Below are positions 42,240 to 57,561 of a DNA stretch of 64,000 nucleotides, in pieces (the stretch's first letter is position 1; every line of letters starts with the position of its first letter). The stretch is from the NCBI GenBank assembly GCA_030272585.1, contig BSYQ01000005.1, positions 6,169,501 to 6,233,500 on the forward strand, in the 5' to 3' direction. This DNA is from Bryopsis sp. KO-2023. Lineage: Eukaryota > Chlorophyta > Ulvophyceae > Bryopsidales > Bryopsidaceae. Made by a program: the position numbers and the translations under genes. The notes under the pieces were generated by a model. That model was given only the letters and a program-made list of their open reading frames with translations. It searched no databases and was not told the DNA's origin.

Positions 42240-42693
42240 TGAGGACGAAAAAGAAAAAAACTAAAAAAGGCTGACAGGATTCTGCCAGTCAGTCTGAACA
42301 TTTTCAAAATATAATGTTTAAAAAAGGAAAAAGAACTCGCATGATTTTATCAATGGATTGCTTCTCGATTTAAGTTGGGTTGGTTTTTGGACCAACTCCT
42401 TTAACACCTAGGGCCAACTTTCCAAGACTTGAGTTTAAACTTATTTTGAAACTGGAACGAAGTTATGACCTCCCACCCACCCCACCCCCAAAACCCTGCC
42501 CACGATTCAAGCATCCAATTTTGACATTTGGTCATTGCAAATTTACACACTTCCCGATACAAACCCCCCCTCTCCCACGAAATAAAGCACTCCTCCGTCC
42601 TGCCTACCACGAATAAAATTGCTTTTTTTTTTCCTCTTTATTCTCGGATGTTTTTTGTTTTCTTTTCTGGTTCAAATTAAAGCAGGGGAATTT
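42240..42693. other. Convergent intergenic region
   Basis: It lies between the 3' ends of the RSPH10-like gene (+) and the DNAJC9-like gene (-). It is AT-rich with a C-rich patch at 42470-42500. No gene was seen. Confidence 0.6.
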
Positions 42694-45600
42694 TTACCCC
42701 CCCTTTCTCTTCTTTCCCTTCTTCTTTTTCGGTGGAGCTAAATCCTCTTCATCGTTTTCCTCCGATCGCCGCTTTTTTTCCTCCAGCCTTTCTCTAGCTG
42801 CCAGGAAATCTTCTTCACTGATTTCGAGATCCTGAAATCAGCAAAAAAAGCAAAAAGAAACTCACACACTGTCACTACAAAAATCAGTGTCAGCAAAAAA
42901 AAACAACAAAAAAACAGAAATCGCACAGGAGAAGTAGCACAAAAAACATGCAATAGGAGCGTGCCTGCCTATTGTTGTGATATCAACCAGCACGTGATTG
43001 ATTGGATTTTTTTTTATTGCTGCTTATGAAACAAAAAAAAACTAAAATTCCAATCAATCAACCACAGCATTCTCAGTCCAACGGATCACATAAAATAATC
43101 AGTCCAGTTCAATGGTTTGCTCGCCTTTTCTTTTTTCTTTCTTGATCTCCCCTTTCGTTTTTCACCTCCTGCATACTTTTCTGCGAGTCGATCTATGCAA
43201 TTGTCTAGAGCATTGGGCTGTGGAAACCACACACACACACACGTAAAAACAGTAACTGCAAAACTCAAACAAGCTTTCTTCTTATATATTTTTTCAATCT
43301 TGACAATTTGCTTTGCTTTCCATGCTTCTTTTCTCCCATCGGCGTTTGCATTTTGAGAAAAAAATAAAAAACAGCGAAAAAAAGTGGGGGGAAAGGAGAA
43401 AAAAGGGGGGGAAAGGGGAAAAAAACCCATTATTGATACATGCCTCATCTTTTCGAGTGTTTCTTTTTTTTACTACACACCTTTCTTCGTTTTTGCATCA
43501 TGGCAATCAATGAATTCATATCATTCGGGTCCGAATCCCGTCCCCGTTCTTCCAAAGGATTTTCCGGCCTGGGCAATTTCTTTATCTTTTCTGCCCATTT
43601 CGTATAACGTTTGTACTCCTTCAACGCACCTGATTAAGAAATTCAAGACACTACAAGAAATGAGGGGAGAAAAACTAAATTGTGGGATGTTGATATGTTA
43701 GCTCCGCTTGGCCAATAATTTAGAACAAGCAAAACTCCCGAGAAAAAAACAATGCTCCTATTCAACCTTTCCCCAGCAAGCAAAAAAAGTTGAGTTAAAA
43801 CAAGCTGGCGGGTTAACAGCAATACAGTCAGTTCCTTCCTATTTCTACTTCAACTTTTTTTGGGAGAAACAAACAACATTCCACACAAACCATATTCCCA
43901 GAACAGAAAAAAAAGTGGCTACCATGGAGGGCAAGCATAATTAAAAAATAAATAATTTAAATGCATTGAAAACACAAAAACTACTAAAGAAAATTCTTGG
44001 TTTCCTCGTTTTTCGTGAATTGTCGTACCAGCTTCGATCTCGCCATCCAGAATATCCATGAATCGATGTGAATCAATTTCATCACTGCTGCAAAGCATGA
44101 ATTCGAAAGCCTGTCGTTTTTTTAACAAAAAAGAACAAGCGAAAAAACATCCCCACGTCAGCAGTGAATAAATGAGCCTGACACAACACCCGGTTCTTGA
44201 ATTTTTTCACACTTTTGATCTTTTTTTTATCCTTTTAGGGAAAAAGACACACATGGGGCCTTTTGGTATTCCCGACTGCAAGTTCATCAAATAAGTAGAT
44301 AAGTAAACATGTAAACAAATAAATAAATGAATAAATAAAAATCACCTTCAAATGGGTATGCATCGAAACTTTGCCAGGGGAAAAAACCCACACCCATCTT
44401 CCATAATTGTAAACAAAGGAAATAGATTATCATCTTCGATCTTCACGGATCCAAACAAGAGGGCTCTGCATTCTTTCACGAAACTCCTCCATGTCATGCA
44501 TAAAATGCAAAAAAACATCTCACCAGTTTCATATCCCCCTTGTACTGTTTGTACAGCCTGAGCAGCTCTGCTTTTTCTTCTGACGATCCAAGATAACCCT
44601 TTTCGAAGTTTATGACATCCTCGACGGTCAACTTTCCGAAATACTTTTTCAAGTCATCCCTGTCGCTCACCAGCTCCTCGGAATCTTCCAAACTCCCAGT
44701 TTCATCGTACATTGTCCTCCTGTCATTGGGTTTCCATCAACCCCAAGAAATCAAATCAGCCCAGTCAACAAAAATTTCCCTGAGAAATTAACCTAAGGAA
44801 TCTGCCTTTCACTATTCAGCAGATTAAAAGAGAAACAAAAAGCCCCTGTTGATCGAGGCATGACAGTTTTCCGCACTAAAGTAGTTTTACCCAATCGCTT
44901 CCTGCCTTATATCGTTTTCTTCTTTTTCAACACTTCCAATTTTTCGACATCATTTTAATCACAGATTCCACATTGAATTAACCAAACGTATCCACCACTT
45001 TTTGCCTTTTTTAATTTTTATCGAATTGTCCTGATATGTACCTTTCTGGGTTGCTCAACACCGCGTACAATCTTTGGAGATCTTGAAACTTTTCCTTTGT
45101 ATCCTGTTAAAATAAACATATTAAAAAAATAATAAAAATCTTTCATGCATGCCTTTTCTTGTACACATTTAAAACGACTTCTTTGAATCCAGCGAATTTA
45201 CACTGATCTCTCCGTAGCATTCCAACAAAAATTTCCATTCACAATGTTGAACATCTCAGACCCAGCCACCAGCAATTTGCTTTGAATTCATTACATTTCG
45301 TTCAAAAAATATTTTTTGTCAACACACGGACATAAACCAGGAATTCTGTTGGAACATATTGCATGGCCCCACCTCATCGGGATTCTTGTCTGGATGCAAC
45401 TTCAAAGCAAGCACTCGATAGGCTTTTTTTATGTCTGCCTAGTAGAAACAAAATAACTTCCCTCTTGACACTCTGCCATAGCATATTTCTTTAAGGAAAA
45501 AAAGAATACAGCAGAAGAAGCTCGGAGGATTGACGCAAGGTTTGCTTTTCTCAAACACTGCCCAGTATTTCCAACCTGCGAAGCATCAGGCTCGACGCCT

Positions 45601-46007
45601 AAAACCTGAAAGAAAAGAAAAAAACCAACACATGACGTTTATAAGCGTCACTCACGGACGTACATACATAATCCTGCACAACTGAAATCTTTTCCTTATT
45701 TCATCAAACAGTCTGATATACACAATCCTCCATCGGGCGGGCCCCCCCCCCCCCCCCCCCCTTTCCAAGAGAACCCGCAGTAAACTGAACCTGGTCTCGC
45801 GCCATCGAAAAGAAGAAAGTCGTCACCCAGCGCACTCAAGAACGTTAACCAGAAAGAAAGAGCACCGAAGTGAAATTCGGAATGCGAACATTGTTTTCGA
45901 GACCTGGCGGACGAGATATTGGTTCTTTCCGAAAGGGATGCGCAGGGAGTTGTTACAATAACGCAGTCGAACACTCCAGTTACCTCATAGAGCGAGGGTT
46001 GGGCCAT
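42694..46007 (-). CDS. DNAJC9: DnaJ homologue subfamily C member 9-like co-chaperone (9 exons)
   Basis: Exons, 5' to 3': 45984-46007, 45576-45605, 45373-45438, 45042-45103, 44524-44719, 44029-44110, 43481-43629, 43125-43217 and 42694-42831. Phases close to 279 residues. The J domain starts at the N terminus (LYEVLGVEPDASQADIKKAY) and has H33-P34-D35. After it come the DNAJC9-type blocks KLTVEDVINFEKGYLGSSEE, KAELLRLYKQYKGDM, KEYKRYTKWAEKIKKLPRPE and DLEISEEDFLAARERLEEK, and a basic tail PPKKKKGKKRKGG. In animals DNAJC9 is a nuclear histone chaperone that recruits HSP70. Exon 2 is only 10 codons. The last intron seems to be GC-AG (donor AAG|GCGAGC); no GT donor keeps the frame. A good acceptor just upstream of the start suggests a 5' UTR intron. 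A C20 tract at 45741-45760 lies in intron 1. Confidence 0.88.
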
Positions 46008-46605
46008 ATCGCACTCGATATAAAACACGTGCTCGTGCGGAATCGGCAACTGGGAAAAAAAAAACGCGAAAGAAGTCTATGAACCACTCAGGTGGTGTCT
46101 TTGGGCGGAAGTTTCAACCCACAGTTTCTGGAAACCATGACAAACCAATATGTATCATCGATCGATATATATCGCACAATTACCATAAAATTCACGCTAA
46201 TAATGTGATGGCAATGCGATTGTACTGGAGCGGTGCTGGGTAGTTGATTCTGGACATAATCTCCTCTGAACTTGAACATCTGGCTGCCATAGATGTCCAT
46301 GGATCCAACAACATTGTATTTTGTGGGTGCATCTCTGTTGTGTTTTTTGTTTTTGTTTTTTTTAAACCAATAGTTGGTCTCACCATGGGAACCATTTCCC
46401 ATCGTTTTTGCACAGTGTTGTTTTCCTTCTATTCACAATGTCGATTCCTGACCCCACTGTTGTCACTGCTTTAACTTGCAATCTTACATCACCTAATCAT
46501 TTGTACGCTCCATCAACCGACAAGGGAGGAAACTACCATTTCAAACAGAAGAGACATAAATATGGATAGCATTGGACCTTGGTTGTTCTGATGGTCTAAT
46601 TGTCT
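46008..46605. other. Intergenic stretch between DNAJC9-like and PPTase genes
   Basis: Both neighbours are on the minus strand; this holds the DNAJC9-like promoter and the PPTase 3' end. No gene was seen. Confidence 0.6.
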
Positions 46606-48882
46606 CTACTTGTCTTGCAGCAACACCATGTATGCTTCTTTTTTATTGTCTGGGATGATGTCAGAAATTCCGAGGTATTTGAAGGTAGGGTTCGGCACCT
46701 CCAGAAATTCCTGCAAAGAAACATTTCAACATTTAAATGCTCATCCGCCATTCATCCCTTTCCCCCCCCCTCAGTTTGATCAGCCTTTGGAATCGAAAAG
46801 GTCACGACACTCACCTTCAGGATAGCTTCATCGATTATTGGCTTTTGAAAGGTTGCGGTAAATTCCTGCAAATTATGAAAAGACCTATGTCACTTGAAAC
46901 ATCCAATATGGACACAGGAGGTTAAGAGAGGAGTGGTGGGCGTTGAATCAGGAAAATCAACTTCGAGATTCGAGGTGGGTTTGAAAAGAGATCGAACGTT
47001 CTTGGATCAAAGGGCTTGTATGTCTGACAGGAGGGGACCCGTGTTCAAGAACAAAATAGAAGAAAAAAAATCCAATTGGAAGATTTGTCAAACCCATTAC
47101 TGGTCTTTTTTCTTTTCAAACCTTAGGTTGAGCAATCAGGGAATTAAATAGAATAAAGAAGAAAAAGGAAACTGTGCTTTGGCCTCGATGCTGGCAATCT
47201 TTCAGGGACCTGACTGTTTATCTGTGGATGTTGGATGGCATGATCCAGGGCAGTCAGTACCTTGTTAGCATCGACAGCAGCTTCCGGGGGCCCCCTGGCA
47301 ACAGAAACCCAATGACCACCCCTCAGCTCCTCCAAATGGAATCGCCACCTGGAGCATATTTAACAACTGTAGGTAAGAATAGGAACCTATCGATCGATTT
47401 GCCATAGGTCTTGTGAAACTTGAAAGGGGAAACAGAAAAAACAAACAAACAGGATGGCAGTGAATCGCGCACCTGGTTTGGAAACTGCCATCAATGTACA
47501 GCGTTGCAGTGTTTTGCCAGAGTCCTTTCGGGAAACGAAACTCACAGCTTTGCAGAGGAAATCCGAGGCCATCACCTCTTGCCTTGACAAAAGCCTATCC
47601 CCCATATTTAAAAACAAGACAAAAACACACACAAAGTAAGGAAGGTTTCGATGGCACCCGTATCACTCATTTGCATGAGACTTCAACCTCCGTGCCATCG
47701 ATTTGGCCAGCGAAAACAAGCGGAGCAAGAACATGGGAATTTTTTTCACCAATGGCTTGCAATGTGCAGCGGATAACGATGGGATGCTATTTTCTGAAGG
47801 GAAAATCGTCATGGAGGGATGGCCCACCTCCTTCAAGCTCCAATGTCTTTGAAACGTTCGCTCCATATCCTCCTCGGACATCGCGGCTTCCAGGCTGCTC
47901 CACTAACAACAAACACCAAAACAAGCGAAAGCCTTTTCTATTGGATCATTTCTTGCTGCGTCGAAAACAAAGTGGATAACCCCTTGTGTCCAACGTCCAA
48001 TGCTGGGGTCATTTTTTTTGCCCCAACAAGACCTGGAATTTCATTGGGCTGTTGACTATCTACCAATAGATTAAAGGGCAGCACTGAATTACCTCATGAG
48101 GTGTCAATTGGCTTCTGAAGGCCTCCAATGCATTTCTGATGGATGTTCCAGGCTTTCTCCTCAATTGGCCTGGGGCGGCCACATCCACCCCACATAAACA
48201 AAGAGGCTCCGATATCAAAACAACGAAGTCCCCCTGTGAGCTCAGCAAAACACCATCAATCGTGGGCTGCATGCAGCAAGTTGCATGAGATATCCGTAAG
48301 TACATTCCATATATGATCAAAGGTAAAAATTTGTTGCATGGTCTCAACAGTGCTTTATGAGGATATCAGGAAAATGCTGAATTCACAACAAAAACACCTT
48401 TTGTTTTTAAGAAGCTTTTGAAGGTCCATGAAGCAACTTCGATGCCTTTCTCATTTGCCGATATTTCCCATCATGAGAGCATGACTGATCAGAAATCGAT
48501 CGACAATCAACACACGATCCGATGCATCTGTGTGGCGGTTCAAGACGTCGACCACGGCTGAACAAAGCGCAGCACCCACCTCGTGCGATACATTGAAGTT
48601 GAAGTTTGGACAACGTGCTTTGTCCGCAGTTCCGGCGAAGAAAGGCTTCTTTCCCTTCGTTCGTTTGATCACCACGTGATCGAATTCTACACCCAACGCC
48701 GCCACACATGCACTTCTCTGGAGCAGTCGACTCACGAGGGCTCGTTTCTGATCAGCCCTGAATTTGAACCCCACGCACGCTTGCGCATCCTCACGCGGAA
48801 TCAGCCCCAACAAGTAGTCGAACTCCGACTCGCTGGGTTCCCAACTCGCGATATCGATCGCCCAGCGCAAAGTGCAGTCCAT
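46606..48882 (-). CDS. AASDHPPT: 4'-phosphopantetheinyl transferase (AASDHPPT type, 7 exons)
   Basis: Exons: 48580-48882, 48093-48233, 47828-47902, 47473-47594, 47261-47348, 46815-46865 and 46606-46710, GT-AG throughout, giving 294 residues. The enzyme moves the 4'-phosphopantetheine arm of coenzyme A to a serine of acyl or peptidyl carrier proteins. Family hallmarks are RWAIDIASWEPSESEFDYLL at the N terminus, TKGKKPFF, PNFNFNVSHE (about 93-101), GVDV (116-119, with D118), and WSLKEAFVKARGDGLGF (169-185, with E173). D118 and E173 are the expected magnesium ligands. WRFHLEEL and HWVSVA match the C-terminal strands of the human enzyme. It is of normal length; the last two exons extend it by about 50 residues, as in AASDHPPT. 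The single-copy Sfp/AASDHPPT class usually serves several cytosolic or organellar carrier proteins. Its start lies 463 bp from threonine synthase on the opposite strand. Confidence 0.92.
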
Positions 48883-49345
48883 GTCACTCTTTCCACCCCC
48901 AGGAAATATCCTGTTGATTTGAATTCCAGTTGTACGGAGGAGGCTGTTGGTGTGGCCGGAAGCCCTTCATTGGACGGGGGGTGGAAGAGGGGGGAAGCTG
49001 GAGGGTTGGGTTCGGCCAAACCCACTTCTTGACCTTGGAAATGAGAAGGATGCGCTGAGATGCATTCCTTTTTTCTGAAAAAGGAATCGATCACACTATG
49101 ATGACGTGAGTCCCAAAATTTTTGATTTGTTTCGAGGTGGGTGTGCGGGAAAAACTTCCTATGCACGAGTTCGTATTGCCCAGTTAGCCCAGTCCGCGCG
49201 CCTGTGCGTGGTTTCCCGCTCGCCGCACGCTCGATTGCTGCTCCGAGCAGATTTGATCGGAACACCTGGGTTTCTGCCCCATCTTGTGCAAGTTGCTGTT
49301 GCCTGTGGAGCCCTTCGCTTGTGAGTGCGTTCGCTGTAGAAGAGA
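48883..49345. promoter_or_regulatory. Divergent region between PPTase and threonine synthase genes
   Basis: 463 bp lie between opposite start codons. A strong donor-like GTGAGTGC at about 49320 could end a 5' UTR exon of threonine synthase. A minus-strand frame crosses the region but is a continuation of the PPTase antisense frames. Confidence 0.45.
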
Positions 49346-52523
<3,178 letters not shown>

Positions 52524-53145
52524 GGAAGGAAATGAAAAGCGAAAGAATACAAAACGGGGAACTTTTGGATGATTCTTAGGTTTGCTATAAGCCATAGACT
52601 TATTCCGTGTTTTTTTCGGGGGGTGGGGGGGGTTAAAACCAAAAAAAAGAAAGAGAAAATTAACATGGGTACCAGAATTCGTTGTTTTGGGTAAGGAAGG
52701 TGGCATCCTTTCTATTGAAGACAAGAAGTGGGACGGTGGAAGTGGGTGTTTCGAGGGACTGATGGTGGATACGTTGGTTCTGTTGATTTTGAATGATTGG
52801 TTGGTTGTTTGCGATATGTCCGGGTCCTTGATGTAGGATGAAATTCCTTTGTTTGCTTCTGGCTTAGCACTAGCCGATAGTTTTTGTAACGCCCTGAAAT
52901 CCCAAAAGTGAACCAGTATCTATTATGATCGAGAATCTTATGATCCGGCTCTTTTGACACTGAAAATCACACCATCTATCGTTCTGCAGAAAAAGTTTCA
53001 GCGAATCCTCTCAACACTCTTGCATTTGGATATCGACCCGAACTACCAAAAAAACCGAACTGGTGTTTACAATGGATCCCCCCCCCTTGTCCACTGCCCA
53101 CCAACCATCAGCAACACTCCAACAGTCCTTCAACAGCCCCCTATG
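52524..53145. other. Intergenic stretch, no supported gene
   Basis: G-rich and C-rich patches (52617-52633, 53077-53086). Open frames are under 90 codons and show no domain. Confidence 0.5.
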
Positions 53146-53463
53146 TCATGGTTCGATGTGACAGATCTCGCTGTGTGGGGGCTTTTTCGCGTGTGTGTGT
53201 GGTGTGCAGTAGGAAAGTGAGCCTCTGATGTACCCAATCTGCTCGTGGAGGTATTTTCTTGCTCCCCTAGCGTTTTCCGTTTCCACTTTAATCACAGCCA
53301 TATCCCTCGACACCTCGATCGCTTTTTCCTCGATGCTTGACATTCGCGAGGTTACTGCATCCAGTTTTCTTTCTATGCGAGCCAACGCCACGAGAACTTC
53401 GTTGACTGTGTCGATATCCATCTCCCGCTTATGGGGCGCCGCCAGTTTCAGGTGGTCGAACAT
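53146..53463 (-). CDS. Small coiled-coil protein, unknown function
   Basis: 105 codons from ATG 53463, which follows a good 3' splice site (TGTCCACAG), so a 5' UTR intron is likely. Residues 14-80 are charged with regular hydrophobic spacing (TVNEVLVALARIERKLDAVT; RMSSIEEKAIEVSRDMAVIK) and should form a coiled coil. No family was recognised. The last 25 residues (CTPHTHAKKPPHSE) are unlike the rest and may be a read-in of an intron. Confidence 0.5.
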   Translation of the reverse strand: MFDHLKLAAPHKREMDIDTVNEVLVALARIERKLDAVTSRMSSIEEKAIEVSRDMAVIKVETENARGARKYLHEQIGYIRGSLSYCTPHTHAKKPPHSEICHIEP

Positions 53464-53763
53464 TGTGGAGGCTCGGGGGCTGTGGACACTTTTGAATTTC
53501 TGGTCTCTTGCGAGAAAGAAACACATGCGGATTCTACGCTCAGGGCAATTTGGCAGGTCGCTGAAGTTTGCTGGTGGCCAACTGGTATAACTAAACCCAA
53601 CATATTTCCTCTGTGTGGCTTGGCATTTGTGCTCAAAAAGCAGCGAACTTTTGTTTCGTTTATTTTCTTGTGTCCACCTGTGTACACTGAAACCTGCCTG
53701 CTGGCTGTAGCGACAGCAATTGGTTGTTTAATTGTGGGGTACTCCGAGATAGAGAGCAGGAGT

Positions 53764-53994
53764 ATGGATGTTCTTTGTGCCACGAAAACGCTGAAGGGCA
53801 CGCTGTGTGTCCTGGAAACAAAGCTGAGCGACCTATGCAATCGCGCCGAACAGTTGGAGGAGAGTCTTGACAGCCTATTGGAGGAGATTGCCGCAAGGAA
53901 AAGAGAGGCTGAATTCTCATGTGGAGAGAGGATAGGGATGCTAAAAGAGCTCAATGAGTTGAAAGCAACCGTGAAAACTCTGGAGGAGCTTTAA
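53764..53994 (+). CDS. Small coiled-coil ORF, possible membrane anchor, unknown function
   Basis: 76 codons from ATG 53764; the frame is open further upstream and encodes a hydrophobic stretch LLAVATAIGCLIVGY before this ATG, so the true start or an acceptor (GGCTGTAG at about 53716) may lie upstream. The visible part is a coiled coil (CVLETKLSDLCNRAEQLEES; LLEEIAARKREAEF; LKELNELKATVKTLEEL). It lies opposite the previous gene in strand. No family was recognised. Confidence 0.45.
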   Translation: MDVLCATKTLKGTLCVLETKLSDLCNRAEQLEESLDSLLEEIAARKREAEFSCGERIGMLKELNELKATVKTLEEL

Positions 53995-54490
53995 GATTTA
54001 TGAGCGAACTCTCGCCAAGCTGATAATTCTGAAGTATTTTGGGCAATCTGCAAGTCCCAGCCCTACTTGTGTCGGGGATTGCGTTAAGGCAGTCTGCATG
54101 TTCATTTGTGGAGTTAAATCGATGGGATTTGTGAGTTTGGAGGAATGCCAGGAGCGGTCGAAAGACTGGATTTTTTTGAAGAGAAAAGAGACTGTTATTT
54201 TGTCCCGACTTTTTGAGCAGGAGGATTTTGTAAAGTAGTTGGAAATGAGTTTCTTGTCCTTGGTTTCTGAATGGCGCACATACCCGTGTGCGCCTGATTT
54301 GAGAACACGAACAACCTCAAGTTCTGAGCAATTGCGCAGTTATTACAGTTTCAGTCGCAGCAAATACTGAATTTATCGGAACCTGGGCCAAAATGGCAAC
54401 AAGTTTGTGTAGGCGTGGTTCCTCAATTGTGCCGAGGGTCAAGGGAGCGTCGAAGCCCCACAGTGGCCGACGCTTTTGTACATTTGAAAC
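53995..54490. other. Intergenic stretch upstream of the IQ gene
   Basis: No gene or repeat was recognised. Confidence 0.5.
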
Positions 54491-57400
54491 ATGACAACGC
54501 GGGGTGCAAAGTCCAGACACGGATTGGTGATAGAAGCAGGAAAGAAGGGCAAAGCTCAAAATGTGGCGAAGAGCAAGGCGAGTGGCGACGCCGACGTTCG
54601 AGCCATAAAAAAATCAAGGTGGGAAGCCCTGTCACAAATGCTGCTAAATTCTGGTTTCCCCTACTTGGTCTGGCACAGACCATTTTGCGCAACGCGGACA
54701 GCTGCGTAGAATTCGACTTTTCTTATTGCATCGAAAGACACGCCTTCACAGACACCGCTTGTCATCCATTCACAAGTATTTGGCTTAAATTGAGAATTGA
54801 TTGTAACGAACGAAGGGCCGCAGCGATAGGGGCTGCTGTCACTGAGATATCCAGGTCGGCCAGTAGCGCAGCCCGACAGCGGGTCTTTCCACCAACGAAA
54901 GACACGCCGCATGGTGGTTTCTCACCATCTCCATCGTCGCATGTACTTCGATCTGCCCTTGCATCTCATGTGTCCAGAGCTGGACAGCTCCGGCCTGCTC
55001 CCAGCTGGAAATTGAAGTGCAAAACAGACTCGGGGAAGGATGTAGCACAAAAGAAGGTGCAGTTGATGGGTGTTGCGCTGGACGCTCTATTGCAAGAGGC
55101 AGTTGCCTCTTTCATATACCAACCAAGCGAAAACCTTGCCACTGGAGCATCGCTTGACCGACTTCTATGGCTCCTGTTGTTGAAATATATTGAAATTTCT
55201 TTCAGATTGAAGGAAAGCATCAGCCAACAGTGTGGACTTCAAGCCCAAGGTACAGTTTCAGCGGACTCTTTGTACGGTGGCCCTAAGTCATTCGAACGCA
55301 TGAATTCATTCCTGAGTTTGAAGCTTTTTTGGTTCATGTCCAGGCGCCTGGTGTTCCTAAGGGAAAAGTTCGACCTTCCAGCGAAACAAGATGCTGCTTC
55401 TGTCATCCAGCGGCACTACAGACGTCACCTTGCACGTGCACTTCGGAAAAGAATGCTACAGGTTTGGATCTTTTTTCTTTGCCATTCAGCTTGGAAGAAA
55501 TTTCCAAATTTTCACTTGTCGAAACCACTGATTTTTTTTTCTATTTTATCACCGATGGCAGGATCAAACAAAGGCGGCAGTGGCAATCCAGGCGACAATC
55601 CGTGGATTTCTTGCTCGTAGCGCTTTGAACCACGCGTCAGAATGCGCCAAACTTGTACAGTCTGCTTGGCGTGGATATCAAGCGAGGAAAAAAACCAGGT
55701 GCGGATTGGTTCAAAGGTTAATGACGGAAGGGCAATATCTCCCAGAAAACAACCTTATGCGTGTTGTTACAGGGAGCTCAGAGAAGCAAAGAGTAAAGTA
55801 GCCGCAGCAAAAGCCATTGAAGAGCAGCGGAAGCAAAGTGAGGCAGTTGCCACTATATCGAAGCACTACCAAGCATACAGGTCATACTTCTATACCGTGT
55901 CTCCTTGTGTATCATTTTTGGTGGGAACACGTCTGAAAAAAAAATGACGACAGGGCGGGGAAAAACGAAACATTCCGATGCAAAAGCGGACCTCCAGAGA
56001 ACAAGTGCGCTCCAACAACGCCGCAAACATCCGTTCCGGAAGGAGGTAGTTCAGTTTCAAGGGTGGATTCCGATGCATCTATGGAGGCAGACTTGGCTCC
56101 AACAGATAGTGCACCAACACAAGACCCAGACGCACAGTTGTCTGATTCTATCGGGACTTGGTCTACCAAACGAGCTTCACATGAAAGTCAGAGTCAGGAC
56201 ACGGAAAAGACGGTGGCCACCTCCGAGTCGATAGGTCTACTGGAACAGCCGGCGTGGGATCACAACGATGCAGTCATTACCACGGTCATCTCCGAGACGG
56301 CCGTATCCGTATGCGACGAATCGTCACATACGGCAGGTGTTGAGCTGATAGAAGCATGCAAACTGAACAGCGATGGAAATGCAAACGAAGATTGGGAGGC
56401 CGACACCACCAAGTGTGAGCCCGAATCCGTATCGAGCGGAACGATACAAGATCTCACTGCTGATGAGGTGGAACAGGGGGCCTCTCTAGCAAGTGATGGG
56501 GTAGCAACAGATATTGCCACAGAGTTGGAGGTGTGTTCAATTGAAAAGTCGGTGGACGGCGGTGAACGACGAGCTGAGGAGCCGCAAGTTGATGAAGAAT
56601 GCACAGGACAGGGACACGTTTATGTTCCTGATGCCTCGAGTAATGAGGATGAGGACGCAGTGTTTGAAGAGTACGCATCTTTATTCATCCTACACCTCAA
56701 CCCTTTCTCACCTGTTTCTAGACGGAGATACTGAAATTGTTGACGTCCTGGCAGGTATATTGAGGGAGAACGAAATGATTCTAATCCCGTTCGTACCTAC
56801 GGAATTAGCTATACTGTTGTGACTTCCACCACGCTGCCTGCCAAAGAGAGCACTTCAGACGATGAAAGTGGCGTCTCATCGGTGGATGCTGTCAGAGAGG
56901 CGCGCATTGAGGCAGCCACAAGGGCACAAGCGGCAATGGCTTTCAAAGGTCCAGGAATGGACGGAGCGAGCAATGTTGATGTTTGTGAAAATGATCCAAC
57001 GAGGTAAGTTCGTTGATATCTTTTTGTGTGCTGACCCTCTCGATCGCATGAAAACTCATCGCCCACAAGCCATCGCGGAGAGAACTGTTTTTACAAGATG
57101 TATATTCGGCAGCTTGCCCAGTTTGTCTTGGTTTGATACAGCACTTCAACGGAGTTCCCCTTGCCCAAGTACATGTCTCCAAGGATGCAGAAACGGCAAA
57201 TGCGACAGATGCAGACTCAAGAACACTTCGTAGCCGCTCGTCAGGACGAACCTCATCGAACTTCCATTTCACCAGTCGGTCAGCCACTGTCAGTGAGCAG
57301 AAAGTCAACCGAGGTATGTGGTTTGTGGATCATCGCTAGAAAACACTTTCGTCCTGGACACGCAGATGCTTGCGATTTCTGACTTCCACACGCTCTGGTA

Positions 57401-57561
57401 AACGCTCCCCCAAGTGAATACCTGTGATTTTGTGCATGTAACGTTTGCAGAAGCCTAGAGTGACCTTGAACGAAGAGCAACAAGCACACTTCTCGGTCGA
57501 ATCTGGTGCTTCCCCAACAAACGAAGGGGCTCTGATGCAGCCTTCCCGCATTCGCAGATAA
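54491..57561 (+). CDS. IQ-motif (calmodulin-binding) protein, unknown function
   Basis: Exons: 54491-54618, 55344-55461, 55562-55698, 55773-55880, 55954-56670, 56755-57003, 57184-57313 and 57451-57561. Phases close to 565 residues if exon 1 joins exon 2 directly. The 725-bp gap between them stays open in one frame and may hide another exon. Exons 2-4 hold four IQ-like motifs: SVIQRHYRRHLARALRKR, VAIQATIRGFLARSAL, KLVQSAWRGYQARKK and ATISKHYQAYR. IQ motifs bind calmodulin or myosin-type light chains. The rest, encoded mainly by the 717-bp exon 5, is acidic, rich in S, T, D and E, probably disordered, with no domain. A basic start (AKSRHGLVIEAGKKGKAQNV) and a Gln-rich piece (MQKRQMRQMQTQEH) are the other traits. 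The donor of exon 4 (GTCATA) is weak. Confidence 0.68.
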
